Assembly (NCBI GenBank): GCA_054601695.1
Contig: BAAHQB010000062.1
Coordinates: forward strand, 372,001-436,000
Direction: 5' to 3'
Source of the DNA: Amorphochlora amoebiformis
Taxonomy: Eukaryota > Cercozoa > Chlorarachniophyceae
DNA length: 64,000 nucleotides
Position numbers and translations under genes: made by a program. Below, piece after piece: positions 30,939-64,000 of the stretch (the stretch's first letter is position 1; each line of letters opens with the position of its first letter). The notes under the pieces are model-generated. The model saw nothing but the letters and a program-made list of their open reading frames with translations, was not told where the DNA came from and did not search any database.

Positions 30939-30993
<55 letters not shown>

Positions 30994-31155
30994 GTATGTG
31001 TATATATGTACGTATTTGTACGTACGTAAATGTATCCACATATATAATATACATTTAAGTATCCTAGTATGTCTGTCTTTGTATGGTATTATGTACCATA
31101 TATAGCTATGTATATATATATATATATATATATATGTAGGTGTATATGTACGCAT

Positions 31156-31252
<97 letters not shown>

Positions 31253-31317
31253 GAGTATGTATATATATAATATATATATATATATTTATATATATATATA
31301 TGTATTTTATTATATAT

Positions 31318-31357
<40 letters not shown>

Positions 31358-32013
31358 GCACAAATCTATATGCATTATATGTATGTATATATATATATAT
31401 ATATATATAAAAATATATATGTATATATGTACATATCTACACATTACCTCTGGAGGCAACAAGCCCTTCCTCTCTGCTTCCTCTATCATCCACAGAGCCG
31501 CTCGGTCCTTCACACTAGACGTCATAGCATAAGTTTAGCTTTGTCTTCACGCAGTTTAGCTTTGTCTTCACGTAAACTATCTAGTAATAATTCACTCGCA
31601 TATCCATACCTTCCCCCGGGGTTAAGGTGCTCACACTTGGCGAGAATTCGACATCCCGTCGATTTGGATAGAGACTGAAGCTCGATCTATATATGGATAT
31701 AATTATGATCTCAGTAGATACATTTTGGAATCGGGTTGGGTAAGGCTTGGGAGGTGTGTTAGGGTTTGGGTTAAGGAAAGGAGGGAGGGAGAGGAGAGGA
31801 GGGAGGGAGGAAGCTGAAAGAAAATAGGCGTCAGAGTTCGCGTTCGATGTAGGAAGGACAGAATTCATTTTAGACGTCACCTTTAAGTTCGAGGAAGACG
31901 GGGAGGGGAGGGAAGCAGGTGAACAAGTTGGGGTTGAATAAGTGTTAGAGGTTTGGGGATACCAAGGGAGTGTTGCCCACGGCAGCAAGGATCCCTTCCC
32001 GAGACGGGCTCTT
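23953..32013 (-). CDS. Cysteine synthase (O-acetylserine (thiol)lyase family)
   Basis: Eighteen predicted exons, in phase, about 339 residues: 32013-31963, 31880-31860, 31674-31610, 31514-31448, 30450-30415, 30213-30172, 30113-30063, 29255-29203, 29138-29063, 28969-28912, 28232-28141, 27357-27317, 26830-26785, 26098-26042, 25710-25645, 24855-24801, 24569-24496, 24018-23953. This PLP enzyme makes cysteine from O-acetylserine and sulfide. Landmarks: AVGNTPL, LNPGG+SVKDRAAL (PLP lysine), [55 protein letters not shown] (phosphate loop), [47 protein letters not shown]. Odd points: the usual TSGNTG loop reads TGGNTG, and GISSG reads GPSAA. The initiator exon is not found, exon 31880-31860 is tentative, and the stop codon after 23953 is unresolved. 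A standard-length family member is about 310-350 residues. Confidence 0.94.
24075..24335 (+). repeat. GA-rich (purine) tract
   Basis: Interrupted GAGA/GAAAG repeat within cysteine synthase intron 24019-24495, ending in a clean GA run at 24303-24330. On the transcribed strand it is pyrimidine-rich. Its long open frames are repeat translation only. Confidence 0.85.
29838..29915. repeat. Two-copy 35-bp direct repeat
   Basis: 29838-29872 and 29881-29915 are identical (begin ATTTGCAAAGC, end TTCCGAAATA), 43 bp apart start to start. They lie between TA blocks in a cysteine synthase intron. Confidence 0.95.
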
Positions 32014-32840
32014 CTGCTCAAATGACAGGTTTCATTTTCGGAAGTGTTGTCAAAGTTCTCCCACTTTCCCAATACTGACTCAAATGGAGAAAAAATCCAC
32101 CCTAATGATATTTTATCTCGTCGAGTCCCCGGAAATTAAGAGCACTCATGAACAGTCGGTCGTGGTATGCATGCGGTCAGGAAAGAAGGATGAATTCGAT
32201 GCAACTGTCGAACTGTAATGTGAAATCCGCTAGGAAGGATGGGCTCGAATCCCACATTTGTGCGCCAAGACACGTTCCCTTACCCCCTTTGCCCACTGGG
32301 CGCCTAAACCGAACCTTGCTATCATTGGACGCTGCGCAATACTGGGAATATGCGTAATAATTTGCGCTGATGGCAAAAATAGCAGTCCGGAGGCGAACAT
32401 AGGCCGCCATGCCACCGAATCGGCCGTGTTTAAATGAGCTACACGTGTCAGGTTTCCGGCACGTGTCAAGAGCATGAGCGTGATCTCCCCACGTGTCACA
32501 GGGTGTGCTGCCATTATCGGCGGATAATGTACTCCCAACCCCATCATCCCCAAGAGGCATATGTATAATCATTCGAACCAGCTTCACAGAGGGAGAATAT
32601 AGATTCTGAAGATTATTTCCGTGGAAACTCTGCAAAAAGGATTTTTCGCATTGCATATAGCACGAGTTTGAATCTTTAGGACATGTTGGATTCTGCCATA
32701 TCGTTTCCCTCAGAATCCCCCCACGTATATGCCTTGCTAATGGCACCTTTAACTGTATCCAACCTCTACATATCACCCGAAAACTACCCGATTCCAGACT
32801 CAACGAGTTCTCGATATTCGCTCATTTCCTGATACAAACC
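32014..32840. promoter_or_regulatory. Divergent spacer with three CACGTGTCA boxes
   Basis: Spacer between minus-strand cysteine synthase and the plus-strand SH2 gene; it probably also hides the missing first exon of cysteine synthase. ACACGTGTCA occurs at 32441-32450, and CACGTGTCA at 32460-32468 and 32490-32498, all in the same orientation. The G-box core CACGTG is a common bZIP/bHLH target in eukaryotes; binding here is inferred. A 208-residue open frame on the minus strand (32177-32803) covers the region but has no recognisable domain, so I treat it as chance. Confidence 0.55.
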
Positions 32841-46346
<13,506 letters not shown>

Positions 46347-47144
46347 GTACGGTAGGTAGTAGCGACGGTCCATGATCATCACTAGTGCTTGTACCTATAT
46401 CTTGTCAATTCTGTTGTATATATTTAGTACATAACGTTAGTTGATTAATAGTAATTATAGCAGCATCCCATCGGAGTAAATGCATCATAGTACACGCCAA
46501 TGTAACATATCATAATATCGTATCTAGTTCGTATATGAAATCTAAAACGTATGTACGCGTTACATGATCCGTGCCATAGTTTCGTACTACTAGTACTAGT
46601 ACAGTTTCCACGGTAGTTTAAACTTACGCTAAGTAGCTGTAGTTATACACTATTGATCAATTGCAATCATCTAGATCATGGAGTCTTACAAACGCACACT
46701 AGGCACAATAAGTTTTTCAAATGCGCCTAAGACGTCGACTTGACTACGCCATAAGGCTACTATTGGCCAAAATTATAGCCAGAGAAATACGCTATAATCA
46801 GTCCAAAGATGCCCGGTAAAATCTGATATTGATCGATATATCTGTTTAAGTACGGGGTGTATCTACGTACAAGGTTTTATGCATTTACATAGATTCTATA
46901 TATTCTAGATATTTATCTACATGCGTTGTATGTATTTACAATTATATATTTATATATCTATTTTAAGACTATTTATGTACAAACATAAGTTTTTTATACA
47001 TTCACACAAAAAAGATATTTGAATACAAACAAGTATACATATATAATATATATCTCTTATGTATAAATAAGTATATATTTTCAATAAATGGTGTGTATGT
47101 GTGTTCATGGAATAAGAAGAAATTGCACATATAAACACACACAC

Positions 47145-47197
<53 letters not shown>

Positions 47198-47274
47198 GTA
47201 TGTATTAATATATAAATACGTGTTATGTGTTGTTATTTGTTATGGTATATAAAATGTATAATGGATTTATATTG

Positions 47275-47324
<50 letters not shown>

Positions 47325-47417
47325 TATATACAAATATGTATATATATATATATATATATGTATATATTATGCATATGAATATATAATATATAAATATGTG
47401 TAATATATATATATCAC

Positions 47418-47481
47418 CAACGCAGCAGCTAAAGAGGCGAAAAAGGGGATATCATTACGCTTTCCGACCTCGTCGAGCATG
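47418..47481 (-). CDS. Possible orphan exon, function unknown
   Basis: On the minus strand a CGGTAG acceptor and a GTGATA donor enclose an open stretch reading MLDEVGKRNDIPFFASLAAAL, with one extra base at the 5' side. The ATG could be internal or an initiator. Another possible exon (AARRRIQAR) lies upstream near 47960-47990. I could not connect them or recognise a family. The plus strand is also open here with a Lys-rich frame. Confidence 0.3.
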
Positions 47482-48163
47482 CTACCGAAATAGCATAAAT
47501 ACAAAAATGAAAAAGGGAATCAAAAAGAGGAAAAAACAAGCCGGAAAATTTACAATTATATATATATATATATATGTAGATATATTTATGCTTACATGTG
47601 AACTATGTACACATTTTTACATATGTAAAAATGTATGTATAAATATACATATATATATATATATATTATACAATATATATATATATATATATATATATGC
47701 ATATAAATGTATACATTTGTGCGTGTGTGTGCATCATGATATATATGTGCATGTAATACCCATAGATATACATGTCCAATTTTAACCATATATTACAACG
47801 GAGTGGAAAGAAGAGGGATATGAAATATGGGGAAAAACGAGGGAATGGAATTATGAACCAGAGAGGGAGGGCAGGAATAGGACGATTTTGATAATTTCGC
47901 CTGAATTTGTGCTAAGATTGAAACATGGTTACCCCTAGTACCTTACTCGGGCCTGGATACGTCGTCTAGCTGCCTGATCTACACTTCTACCGTCACTTGA
48001 TCCTGTGTATTCATGTGTATAGATGTGTAAAATATATAAATGTGTATATTATAGGCTATGATATGTCTGGTATATTTGTGTGTGCGTATTTAGATATAGA
48101 TTATGTACATATTATACATATATATATGTGTATGTAGTATACATATATGTGTGTGTGTATGTA

Positions 48164-48201
<38 letters not shown>

Positions 48202-48391
48202 ACGCATCTATGCGTCAACGTCTTTAAACGATTTTCTTTCTCTCTATATATATGTGTGTAATTTGTTTCATACGACACTCAATTTGTATGCTTTCATTTA
48301 ACAAAGTATACATGTATCTAAATGTAATATATATATATATATATATGTGTGGGTGTGTTTACGTACATATTAAATTGTGAATATAGTAGGC

Positions 48392-48434
<43 letters not shown>

Positions 48435-48616
48435 TATATATTACATAATATTGTAAATATGCATATATACTATAAATCCAGACTATCTGCATACATGTAA
48501 TAAGAAACCATAATTCATTGTAATATTATATAATATGACATAATATAACAATAAAAACATATGTAATTTAATATAATATAATATATACATAGGGTTAGGG
48601 TTGGACAGTTATATAC

Positions 48617-48721
<105 letters not shown>

Positions 48722-48751
48722 CATATATTTATATATATATATATATATATA

Positions 48752-48851
48752 TGTAGTGGTTACGGTAGGGACACCTTGCGGCTAAGGTGGGCGCCACCTT
48801 AGCTATAGGACTAAGGTGGGGCACCTTAGCGATATATATATATATATATAT

Positions 48852-48903
<52 letters not shown>

Positions 48904-49015
48904 GGTAAGGTGTGGTACCACCTCAGCTGTACGGTTAAGGTGAGGCGCTCCAGTTAAGGTGGGCGCCACCTTAGCTATAGGGTTAAGATGGGGCACCACC
49001 TTAACTATACGAGCA
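48752..49015. repeat. Minisatellite of hairpin-forming TAAGGTGG/CCACCTTA units
   Basis: Two clusters (48752-48832 and 48904-49012) separated by a TA block. They hold about seven variants of a 25-30 bp unit built from TAAGGTGG, a GCG-like spacer and CCACCTTA, followed by GCTATAGG. Each unit could fold into an 8-bp stem with a 3-base loop. No family assignment. Confidence 0.88.
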
Positions 49016-49074
49016 ATGTAAATATATATTTGTATCTGTACGTACATATGTGTGTGCATATATATGTATGATAT

Positions 49075-49113
<39 letters not shown>

Positions 49114-49125
49114 CATATATATATA

Positions 49126-49195
<70 letters not shown>

Positions 49196-49313
49196 CATGT
49201 AGTCACCTCCAAATGCCTTGATGGATCCCACATCATCTGACATTATTCTAATGCCAAAAACATGAAACGTCGGTTCAAATGGTATTTATCGAACAGATTA
49301 CAAGCGTGAAATG

Positions 49314-50696
49314 TTACTTTGGACTAGGCTGGTTTGGATCTGGATCCCTGAGCTTGAGAATCATGTACTTCGTGCTAGCCAATCGGATAGCATCTATCAC
49401 GAACCGCAGGCTGACAGAATAGAACAGAAACATAGAACAGAAACTTCTATATCGAGGTAAGGTGTCTCTCTTTATGGGTTTCCTATTGGAGCCTGTCTTT
49501 GCGCGAGTTGTACCTTGTCTTCTCGTCAATTTTCCACAGAGGCTCGGTCTCTCCCCTGCTAGGATCGCTGAGAGCGACGAGGATCTGGCCTGTTTGAACG
49601 CGCATCTTCGGTCAGATTACATGATCCCTATCCTCAGAAGAACATTCCTAAACCCGAATGCTCGACATTCCTTTAACCCCAACCCTAATCCATTGGCTAT
49701 TGGGTTGACCAGGCTTAATTCCAAGCTCTTCCGCTGTACTTCCCATCCGGACGGCGTCGATAATTATCACTGCTTCTCGCTGGAGGATACAGGGGTTAGT
49801 TAGCACAAAGTAGTGAAAGCCATAAGAAAGATGAAGGGGCTTTAAACAACGAGGCGAGTGGATTGGGACGAAGGGTGATACATCGATCGTTGCCCGTTGC
49901 AATCGAATTGAGGTCTTGAGATTCTCGGTATCAATTCTCACCTGACGACCATCAAACACCAGATTGTTGAAACGAGTACAAAATTGTTAGAAAGCTTAAG
50001 GAACACTTTGCGATACCATCTTGTTTGGTTTTGGACGGTTAGGTGATATGATTGGCTTCCCGGGCAAATTCACCCTAAACAAGATACATTTCTTCTTAGG
50101 GTTACATTGCTAGCCATTGCTATGACGATTAATTGGAGGTCATTCATCGGAAGAGAATGTATTTGAAGAGGATTTGAGATTGCAAGAAGAACGTTACAGA
50201 TCTCGATTTGAGTCGCCCGAGGCCATCCGAAGTCGTCGACGTAGGGGATCCAATCTCATCCTCCCGTTCAAACCACTCCCTCCCCATACCCCAAGTCTCA
50301 AGTGAGGACGGGTAGTGACTGTGGATTTCTGGGAGCAGACGGAAATTTCGAGGGCATTCCCGAGGGAGGGGGACAAGGAGGCGGTGGACAAGAGCAAAAA
50401 GAGGGCTCGTGGAGACATTCCCGACTTATTGAAAGGCTGGATTCCGAGCACGATAATGTATTGACGAATATACAGATATCTACGATTTGATATATCTCAA
50501 TTTGGATGCCGATCATTAATTTTTTGGCGGCGCTAGCTCCCGTCGATGCTGCCTCCCCATGGCAAATTCGCAATGTTGTCGTCAAACGCTGGTCTTTCGG
50601 CGACGCTAGCTCCCGATGCTTCCCTCTCCTTCTTCCGGCAATTGTTGTAGTCTTCAAACGCTGGTCATCTTGCGTCTCTCCCGCAAAGGTCTTCAT
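49314..50696 (-). CDS. Small PDZ-domain protein
   Basis: Six predicted exons in phase, about 214 residues: 50696-50484, 50328-50198, 50074-50017, 49779-49710, 49589-49514, 49410-49314 (stop TAA). PDZ domains bind C-terminal peptides and act as scaffolds. The domain signature is VIIIDAVRMGSTAEELGIKP, then GQILVAL (Gln where Asp is usual in GD), and a last strand FVIDAIRLASTKYMILKL. Exon 1 encodes two copies of a basic repeat (DQRLKTTTIAGRRRG and DQRLTTTLRICHG), matching a tandem DNA repeat of about 75 bp at 50525-50665. The carboxylate-binding loop is not clear. Exons 1-3 are weaker than 4-6, since the opposite strand is also open there. Confidence 0.65.
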
Positions 50697-51181
50697 CTGA
50701 TATCAACATTCCTCCATCTATTTCTCTTTTCCGTGCGAGATTAAGTTTTTTCCCGGGGAATCCCAATCCCAGCCAATGAAGCCTCGAGTTGTAGTGCAGT
50801 GAGGTGATTGATACTTTGTACGGAAGTTATTCTGGGTAATGTGCGGTCAAGTGGGTGGTGTGGTTGTTGTAGAGTGGGTATATGAATTTGATTTATTCCA
50901 GGAGACGATCGAAGAAAAGATGATATCACGATGGAAATTTTCATGTGTATATACATGTATGTACAAGTGTTGTTATATAAACGTATATATATATATATAT
51001 AATTTATAATTTAAATGATAATAATAATAATAATACATACATACATAATATATATATATATATATATATACATATATACATATATATATATACATACATA
51101 TCAACATGTATACAATAGTAATAATTCTATATTTTTGTCGATGTACATGTACTGCATGTACATGGATATATATTTTGTTTG

Positions 51182-51235
<54 letters not shown>

Positions 51236-51281
51236 GTATATATAATTATGTATATGTATGTATATTATGTATATATGTATG

Positions 51282-51328
<47 letters not shown>

Positions 51329-51566
51329 ACGTATGTGTTTGTATGCTGTGCAGATAACATACATGTATATACATGTAAATGTACTTACTCTATGATGCAC
51401 GTCATATGGTATACATGTACATGTGTATTCATAGAGTATACATATATACACATATACATATATACACATATACATATGTATATATATATATATCTATATA
51501 TATATATATATACAACATTGTTTATATATATATATATATGTACTACATGTATGTACTAGGGTATAC

Positions 51567-51610
<44 letters not shown>

Positions 51611-51623
51611 TACGATATATAAA

Positions 51624-51654
<31 letters not shown>

Positions 51655-51724
51655 GTATATATATATACTTTAGTATATGTATATATATACTATATATATA
51701 TATATATATATTATATAGTATATG

Positions 51725-51764
<40 letters not shown>

Positions 51765-52129
51765 ACAGTGTAGTCTAGTTGCATGCAGGATGCATTTCGT
51801 ACGCTGCAATGTTACTAATAATATCACGGACAACGCGGGCGCCGCGGTTTGATAACTTTATCATCAGTTGTATAGTGTATCCAATTTAATAACTCACATT
51901 GAACCGTTATATATATACTCTAGTCTCGACCATGATACTTTTACATGTTCTGTATACTAGGCTACAATATTAGCACAATATAACACCAATGTGTACGCTC
52001 TAGGGTAATATATCTTTATACTAGTTCTAGTAGTTATACTATGATCATTATTCAACTGTCATTCTAGAAATTATTGATATAATATATTAAACCTTATGAT
52101 ATGTATCTATTATATCTAGTATATATATA

Positions 52130-52180
<51 letters not shown>

Positions 52181-52380
52181 ACATGTATATGATATAATTC
52201 ACAGAGTATCGCTAAATACTTGAGTCATTTAAAATTTTTGTTTGCTTAGTAACTTGCAACTGCATGGAAACAACTAGGCCTCTACGGTCTGGTAAATTTG
52301 GGAATGAGCTCCTAAATTTGATGCTCGGCAGGACGTGGAAGGACGACTACTTATACGCGACGTGGACGTACGAAGAGATG
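50697..52380. other. Spacer upstream of PDZ gene and downstream of mannitol dehydrogenase
   Basis: 50700-50950 is unique DNA with an open frame on each strand and no recognised domain. 51000-51770 is TA repeat. 51775-52135 is ACTAG/TAGTA-rich DNA like the other 3' spacers, and contains GCGGGCGCCGCGG at 51837-51849. A TA block (52125-52178) precedes the dehydrogenase 3' end. Confidence 0.6.
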
Positions 52381-53865
52381 CTATTGCTCAGCCAATTGAG
52401 CTAGCAATGATCGAGCTCCGGTGTTGTCAAGTGTCTGAAGGAAGCCATCTACTTGACCGACGAAGGTCTTGTTGGTTCCAATCTCCTCGCTGAGGAATTT
52501 CTTGAGGAAACAACTGGAACCATGAACCTTGACCTGGTTGGCAGCCTGTTTTAGAGCTTCAGCCTGAGGATCCTTGATTTCAATCTTTACGCCCTTCTCA
52601 TCATAACCACGGCAGAAGCGAATCCATCCTGCCACAGCAGCTGCGATGGGTGCAGTATCCTTTCCAGAAGCTAGAAGTTCACTGATAGGACCGCGGATGA
52701 ATCCAACCACCTTCTTAGAGCCGTCCTCAGCGAGACGGGTGACTTGATCCGAAACGTTCGGGTTGGAGAAACGCTCGCGGAGGGTGTCTTTGTAGGCCGA
52801 CAGATCAACACCCGGCACGTCAGGAACAGTGGGCGTGACAGCATTCATGTAGCGCTCGATAAAGTCGTACACGAGGTCGTCCTCCATAGCAAGGTGCACG
52901 TTGTGGTGACCAGCTAAGTAAGAGAGATAAGCAAGTGCACTGTGTGAACCGTTGAGGAGACGAAGCTTCATGAGTTCGTAGGGCTCGACGTCGGCGACCA
53001 TGAGGGCTCCAGTCTTCTCCCATTCAGGGCGTCCAAGAGGGAAATTGTCCTCGATTACCCATTGGGTATAGTCCTCTGCGCAGACTGGCCAAGCGTCCTC
53101 GATTTCGTACGCCTTGGAAAGGTACTCAATGTCAGCATCTGTAGTCGAAGGCGTGATCCTGTCTACCATGGTCGAAGGAAAGGCGGTATTTTCCTTGATC
53201 CACGCGGCGAGCGTTGGGTCGACTATCTCGGCGTACTGTCCGACAACACGCTCCGTAAGATGGCCATTCATCGGAAGGTTGTCGCATGAAAGCACGGTGT
53301 ATGGAGCCATGCCGCTATCCATGCGCTTCTTCAGTCCAGCTACAATGTATCCGACAGGAGTCACCGGAAGGTGGGGATTTGCGAGATCTTGCTCGATCAT
53401 GATGTTCTTCACGTCGAGGTCGCCGGTGGAATCGTCAACCATGTACGCCTTCTCTGTGACGGTGAGCGATGCGATGCGGGTTTCCGGCGACGCGAGACGG
53501 TCGATGACGGCTGCAGTAGCGTTGCCACGATTACCAGCATACATGTAGTCAACAATCGACCCAATCACCTCAATGGACGTGGCCTTTGAGTTTTTGGAGA
53601 TGAGTGTGTAAAGGTTGTCCTGTGAGCGGAGGATGTCCTGCATCTTCTTGTCACCGGGAACAAGCCCAACGCCGCAGATGCCCCAGTTTGGATCATCCTC
53701 TAGGACTTTATGCGTGTACATCGCCTGGTGGGAGCGGTGAAACCCACCCACGCCTAAATGCACGATGCCGGTCTTGACGGAGGAACGGTCAAATTTGGGC
53801 TTGGCGACCGACGCCTTCAGCTTCGCCAGGTTCTCAGCGCTGAGCTTGATTGGTCGAGAAGCCAT
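52381..53865 (-). CDS. Mannitol 2-dehydrogenase (long-chain, intronless)
   Basis: One uninterrupted frame of 494 residues. It is a polyol-specific long-chain dehydrogenase that interconverts mannitol and fructose with NAD(P). Residues 33-50 (GIVHLGVGGFHRSHQAMY) form the dinucleotide-binding loop. SCDNLPMNG is at 193-201. K300, N305 and H308 in KLRLLNGSH match the catalytic Lys-Asn-His set of the family (K295/N300/H303 in the Pseudomonas enzyme). Length matches the usual 480-505. The start at 53865 gives MASRPIKLSAENL, and no upstream exon is needed. No signal peptide is evident, so it is probably cytosolic. It has no TA repeat and no intron, unlike every neighbour, which suggests late arrival by horizontal transfer or retroposition. 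Confidence 0.97.
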   Translation of the reverse strand: MASRPIKLSAENLAKLKASVAKPKFDRSSVKTGIVHLGVGGFHRSHQAMYTHKVLEDDPNWGICGVGLVPGDKKMQDILRSQDNLYTLISKNSKATSIEVIGSIVDYMYAGNRGNATAAVIDRLASPETRIASLTVTEKAYMVDDSTGDLDVKNIMIEQDLANPHLPVTPVGYIVAGLKKRMDSGMAPYTVLSCDNLPMNGHLTERVVGQYAEIVDPTLAAWIKENTAFPSTMVDRITPSTTDADIEYLSKAYEIEDAWPVCAEDYTQWVIEDNFPLGRPEWEKTGALMVADVEPYELMKLRLLNGSHSALAYLSYLAGHHNVHLAMEDDLVYDFIERYMNAVTPTVPDVPGVDLSAYKDTLRERFSNPNVSDQVTRLAEDGSKKVVGFIRGPISELLASGKDTAPIAAAVAGWIRFCRGYDEKGVKIEIKDPQAEALKQAANQVKVHGSSCFLKKFLSEEIGTNKTFVGQVDGFLQTLDNTGARSLLAQLAEQ

Positions 53866-54498
53866 GGCAGGCTATGGAAGTTTCTCCAGTGACAGGGAGG
53901 TTGAAATCTGACTCGACCGGCGATTTGGAAGGTGGTTTGGCACATCGCGGGGGATGCACCATCATGGAGCTTCCGACCATGCATTTTATCTAAAATACAT
54001 TTTCTGTGGTTTCCGTGGGTTCCGGCCAACTTGTCATACAGGATGACATGTGTGTCGACACATGTGTCACTCCGAATGACACATTGTCGAACACGTGTCA
54101 TCTTGACCCACGATGCCCGCCATCCTTCGATCGCTTAGGGGCCTGGGCCAGGCGATGGGCCAGGCGAATAGGTGATTTTTGCATCCTTCCACCTCTTTGG
54201 ATGAATTTCGATGACAATGTACCAGTATTTTGTTGGAAAGGATTTGGGGGGAGGGGTACGATTACAACGATATTAGGACTGGTGAACATGGCTCCTTTTT
54301 CGCGTTAGGCGGATGGTTTGGGTTCGTGGGATGGCAACGGAGCTCCCACGGTCTGAGTCTTGTGTGTGTATATATATCTATATGGTAATCTGGGGATTTT
54401 TGTTGGTATTTCGTATCTTATGTGCGAAACTTGGGAGGATGTTAAATAAATTGGGTATACTCACACGTACACATAAATGTAAGTATATATGAATATGC

Positions 54499-54557
<59 letters not shown>

Positions 54558-54566
54558 GGGAAATAC

Positions 54567-54598
<32 letters not shown>

Positions 54599-54705
54599 AT
54601 ATATATATACATAAATGTAATGTAATTTTTGTATGTATATATATATATATATATATATTGTATATAAATGCGATTTATACAGTATATGTATGTATATATC
54701 TACAA

Positions 54706-54756
<51 letters not shown>

Positions 54757-54821
54757 ATTATATATATATACATATACATGCATAGATTTGTACAATTTTC
54801 CATGTCCTCTACCTCCTCTAG
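53866..54821. promoter_or_regulatory. Divergent spacer with TGTCA/CACGTG-type boxes
   Basis: Between mannitol dehydrogenase (minus) and the thioesterase (plus). 54042-54105 holds clustered TGTCA/TGACA words, the 12-bp palindrome TGTGTCGACACA at 54052-54063, and ACACGTGTCA at 54091-54100, identical to the box at 32441. A possible thioesterase start codon is at 54331 (MATELPRSES), but its join to exon 54822 is out of phase. 54440-54790 is mostly TA repeat. Confidence 0.5.
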
Positions 54822-56996
<2,175 letters not shown>

Positions 56997-57152
56997 CGAC
57001 TCTATACTATACATGTAGGCGCTCCGTTGACCTCTGATTGAGCTACTTAAATCAAGTTCATCGGATCACGGGATGACTCCTCCTCGATCGGTCGACGCTG
57101 GATAAGTCAGTCGATCAAGCACGGTCATACGCTAGATACTGTAAAGCTTATA

Positions 57153-57186
<34 letters not shown>

Positions 57187-58136
57187 CCCTAGTTACCACG
57201 ACTAGCAAAACTTGGACAGTACTACTTACTACTCTATAATCCCCGACAGTAGCCTGTTACTATCTAGACTACTATGTCATGATAATGTCATCCGGTCAAT
57301 AAGATTTCCTAAATAATCACGGTAGGTAGTAAGTAGTTCTAATCATATCCAATGCATATGTAAAGGTGTCAGATTAATATACTATGGCAAACGCGATCCT
57401 TGAACTACGTACCGAACTGCCATTGAACTACTAGAACTAGTTGAATATTAATTAATGACCGACAGACTCGCAAGCATTGATATTTGCCAATTTAAGAATG
57501 ATGTCATCTAGATCATGGCATGCCACTGCCAAGTTACATTACATGTGGCATACGTATTCTATCGATCAATGAAGAACAATTACAACTTCATACGTATATC
57601 ACATACGTACGCACAAATGTATTCACATACGTATACATCAGATGCGTATCCCAACGTATACAAATACGTACGCACATACGTACCTACGAACCCACAACCA
57701 TATGATACGTACATACGTACGTACGACCAACATAAGTACCAACATACGTACCATCTTTCGTGACGTATGTGAGTGAAGTTAGCCTTTGTTACCTTTACTA
57801 ACTTCATATGTATTGTATATCTAGTATATTTATATATCGACCGTATGATGATATACTATACGTATAGTATATATCCATGATAATAATATTTACAGATCTG
57901 CGCATAAATACATACTCGCGATCGGATGCATACGGACTGTCGGCAAGGGATCAATCATCAATTAGTTTTTATCGCCCCGACGTATACGTATCGGCTAGAC
58001 CTCTGCCGATAGGTTGCATATACGTATATACATACACTATTACCATCGGAAATCGAATATATTAATGATTTGGAAATTAATTCCAAATGCTACCAATCAA
58101 GTTGTCTTAAGGCAAAACTAAGTCAGTCTATCATAA
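56997..58136. other. Convergent spacer between thioesterase and serine hydrolase
   Basis: 57000-57440 is rich in ACTAG, TAGTA and AGTACTAC words. 57590-57770 is a run of ATACGTAC-like words, unusually rich in CG for this window. A short TA block is at 57148-57186. No exon was recognised; open frames of 60-82 codons here have no family features. Confidence 0.6.
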
Positions 58137-63965
<5,829 letters not shown>

Positions 63966-64000
63966 CTGTGTTTTCAGGGGGCTTGGCTTTAGGTCGAGAT

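Noticed and set aside
32243-32272. tRNA T-arm-like sequence (GGCTCGAATCCC)
   Set aside because: No matching A box, D arm or pairing acceptor stem upstream; likely chance.
32177-32803. 208-residue minus-strand open frame with Cys and His
   Set aside because: No domain recognised, lies in the divergent promoter with CACGTG boxes, and has no splice relation to cysteine synthase.
49462-49803. 113-residue plus-strand open frame
   Set aside because: It lies antisense to three PDZ exons that join in phase and give a recognisable domain.
54006-54308. 100-residue plus-strand open frame between dehydrogenase and thioesterase
   Set aside because: No recognised domain; overlaps promoter-like repeats, and splice phase to the thioesterase does not fit.
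57515-57763. 82-residue plus-strand open frame
   Set aside because: It is mostly translation of the ATACGTAC word cluster in a convergent spacer.

Overview
This is a window of nuclear DNA from an intron-dense eukaryote, most likely a protist; I cannot name the lineage. The evidence: almost every gene is cut into exons of 18-200 bp with GT/AG-type borders and consistent reading phases. Most introns and spacers carry (TA)n microsatellites, often with embedded TG/CA runs. Blocks of TTAGGG/CCCTAA repeats lie inside introns. The long Tyr/Ile open frames are only translated TA repeat. I read the genes by joining short conserved exons across the repeats by eye, so exon edges are predictions.

Layout, left to right. 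(1) 275-15420, minus: a very large membrane nucleotidyl cyclase, about 45 exons, with two membrane blocks and two class III cyclase domains (M1-C1-M2-C2). It runs off the left edge. (2) 15536-22598, plus: an RGS-domain protein, head-to-head with the cyclase. (3) 23953-32013, minus: cysteine synthase, about 18 exons. (4) 32841-46346, plus: a coiled-coil protein with a STAT-type SH2 domain, about 19 exons, head-to-head with cysteine synthase. (5) About 47418-47481, minus: a possible orphan exon. (6) 49314-50696, minus: a small PDZ-domain protein. (7) 52381-53865, minus: an intronless mannitol 2-dehydrogenase, the only uninterrupted long gene. (8) 54822-56996, plus: a hotdog (4HBT) thioesterase, divergent from the dehydrogenase. 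(9) 58137-63965, minus: an FSH/OVCA2-type serine hydrolase that runs off the right edge.

No operon-like logic applies. Still, a 12-TM cyclase, an RGS protein and an SH2 protein give the left two thirds a signalling flavour, and cyclase and RGS could share a promoter of about 115 bp. Three divergent pairs (cyclase/RGS, cysteine synthase/SH2, dehydrogenase/thioesterase) alternate with convergent or 3' spacers of unusual ACTAG/TAGTA-rich sequence. Non-TA repeats include GA arrays, a 1-kb tandem duplication, a hairpin minisatellite near 48.8 kb, telomere-like arrays with a shared element, and several decayed partial exon copies.

The best candidates for something new are the domain-inverted cyclase beside an RGS gene, the STAT-type SH2 gene in such a genome, the intronless dehydrogenase, two introns with non-GT borders flanked by direct repeats, and the ACTAG-rich spacers.
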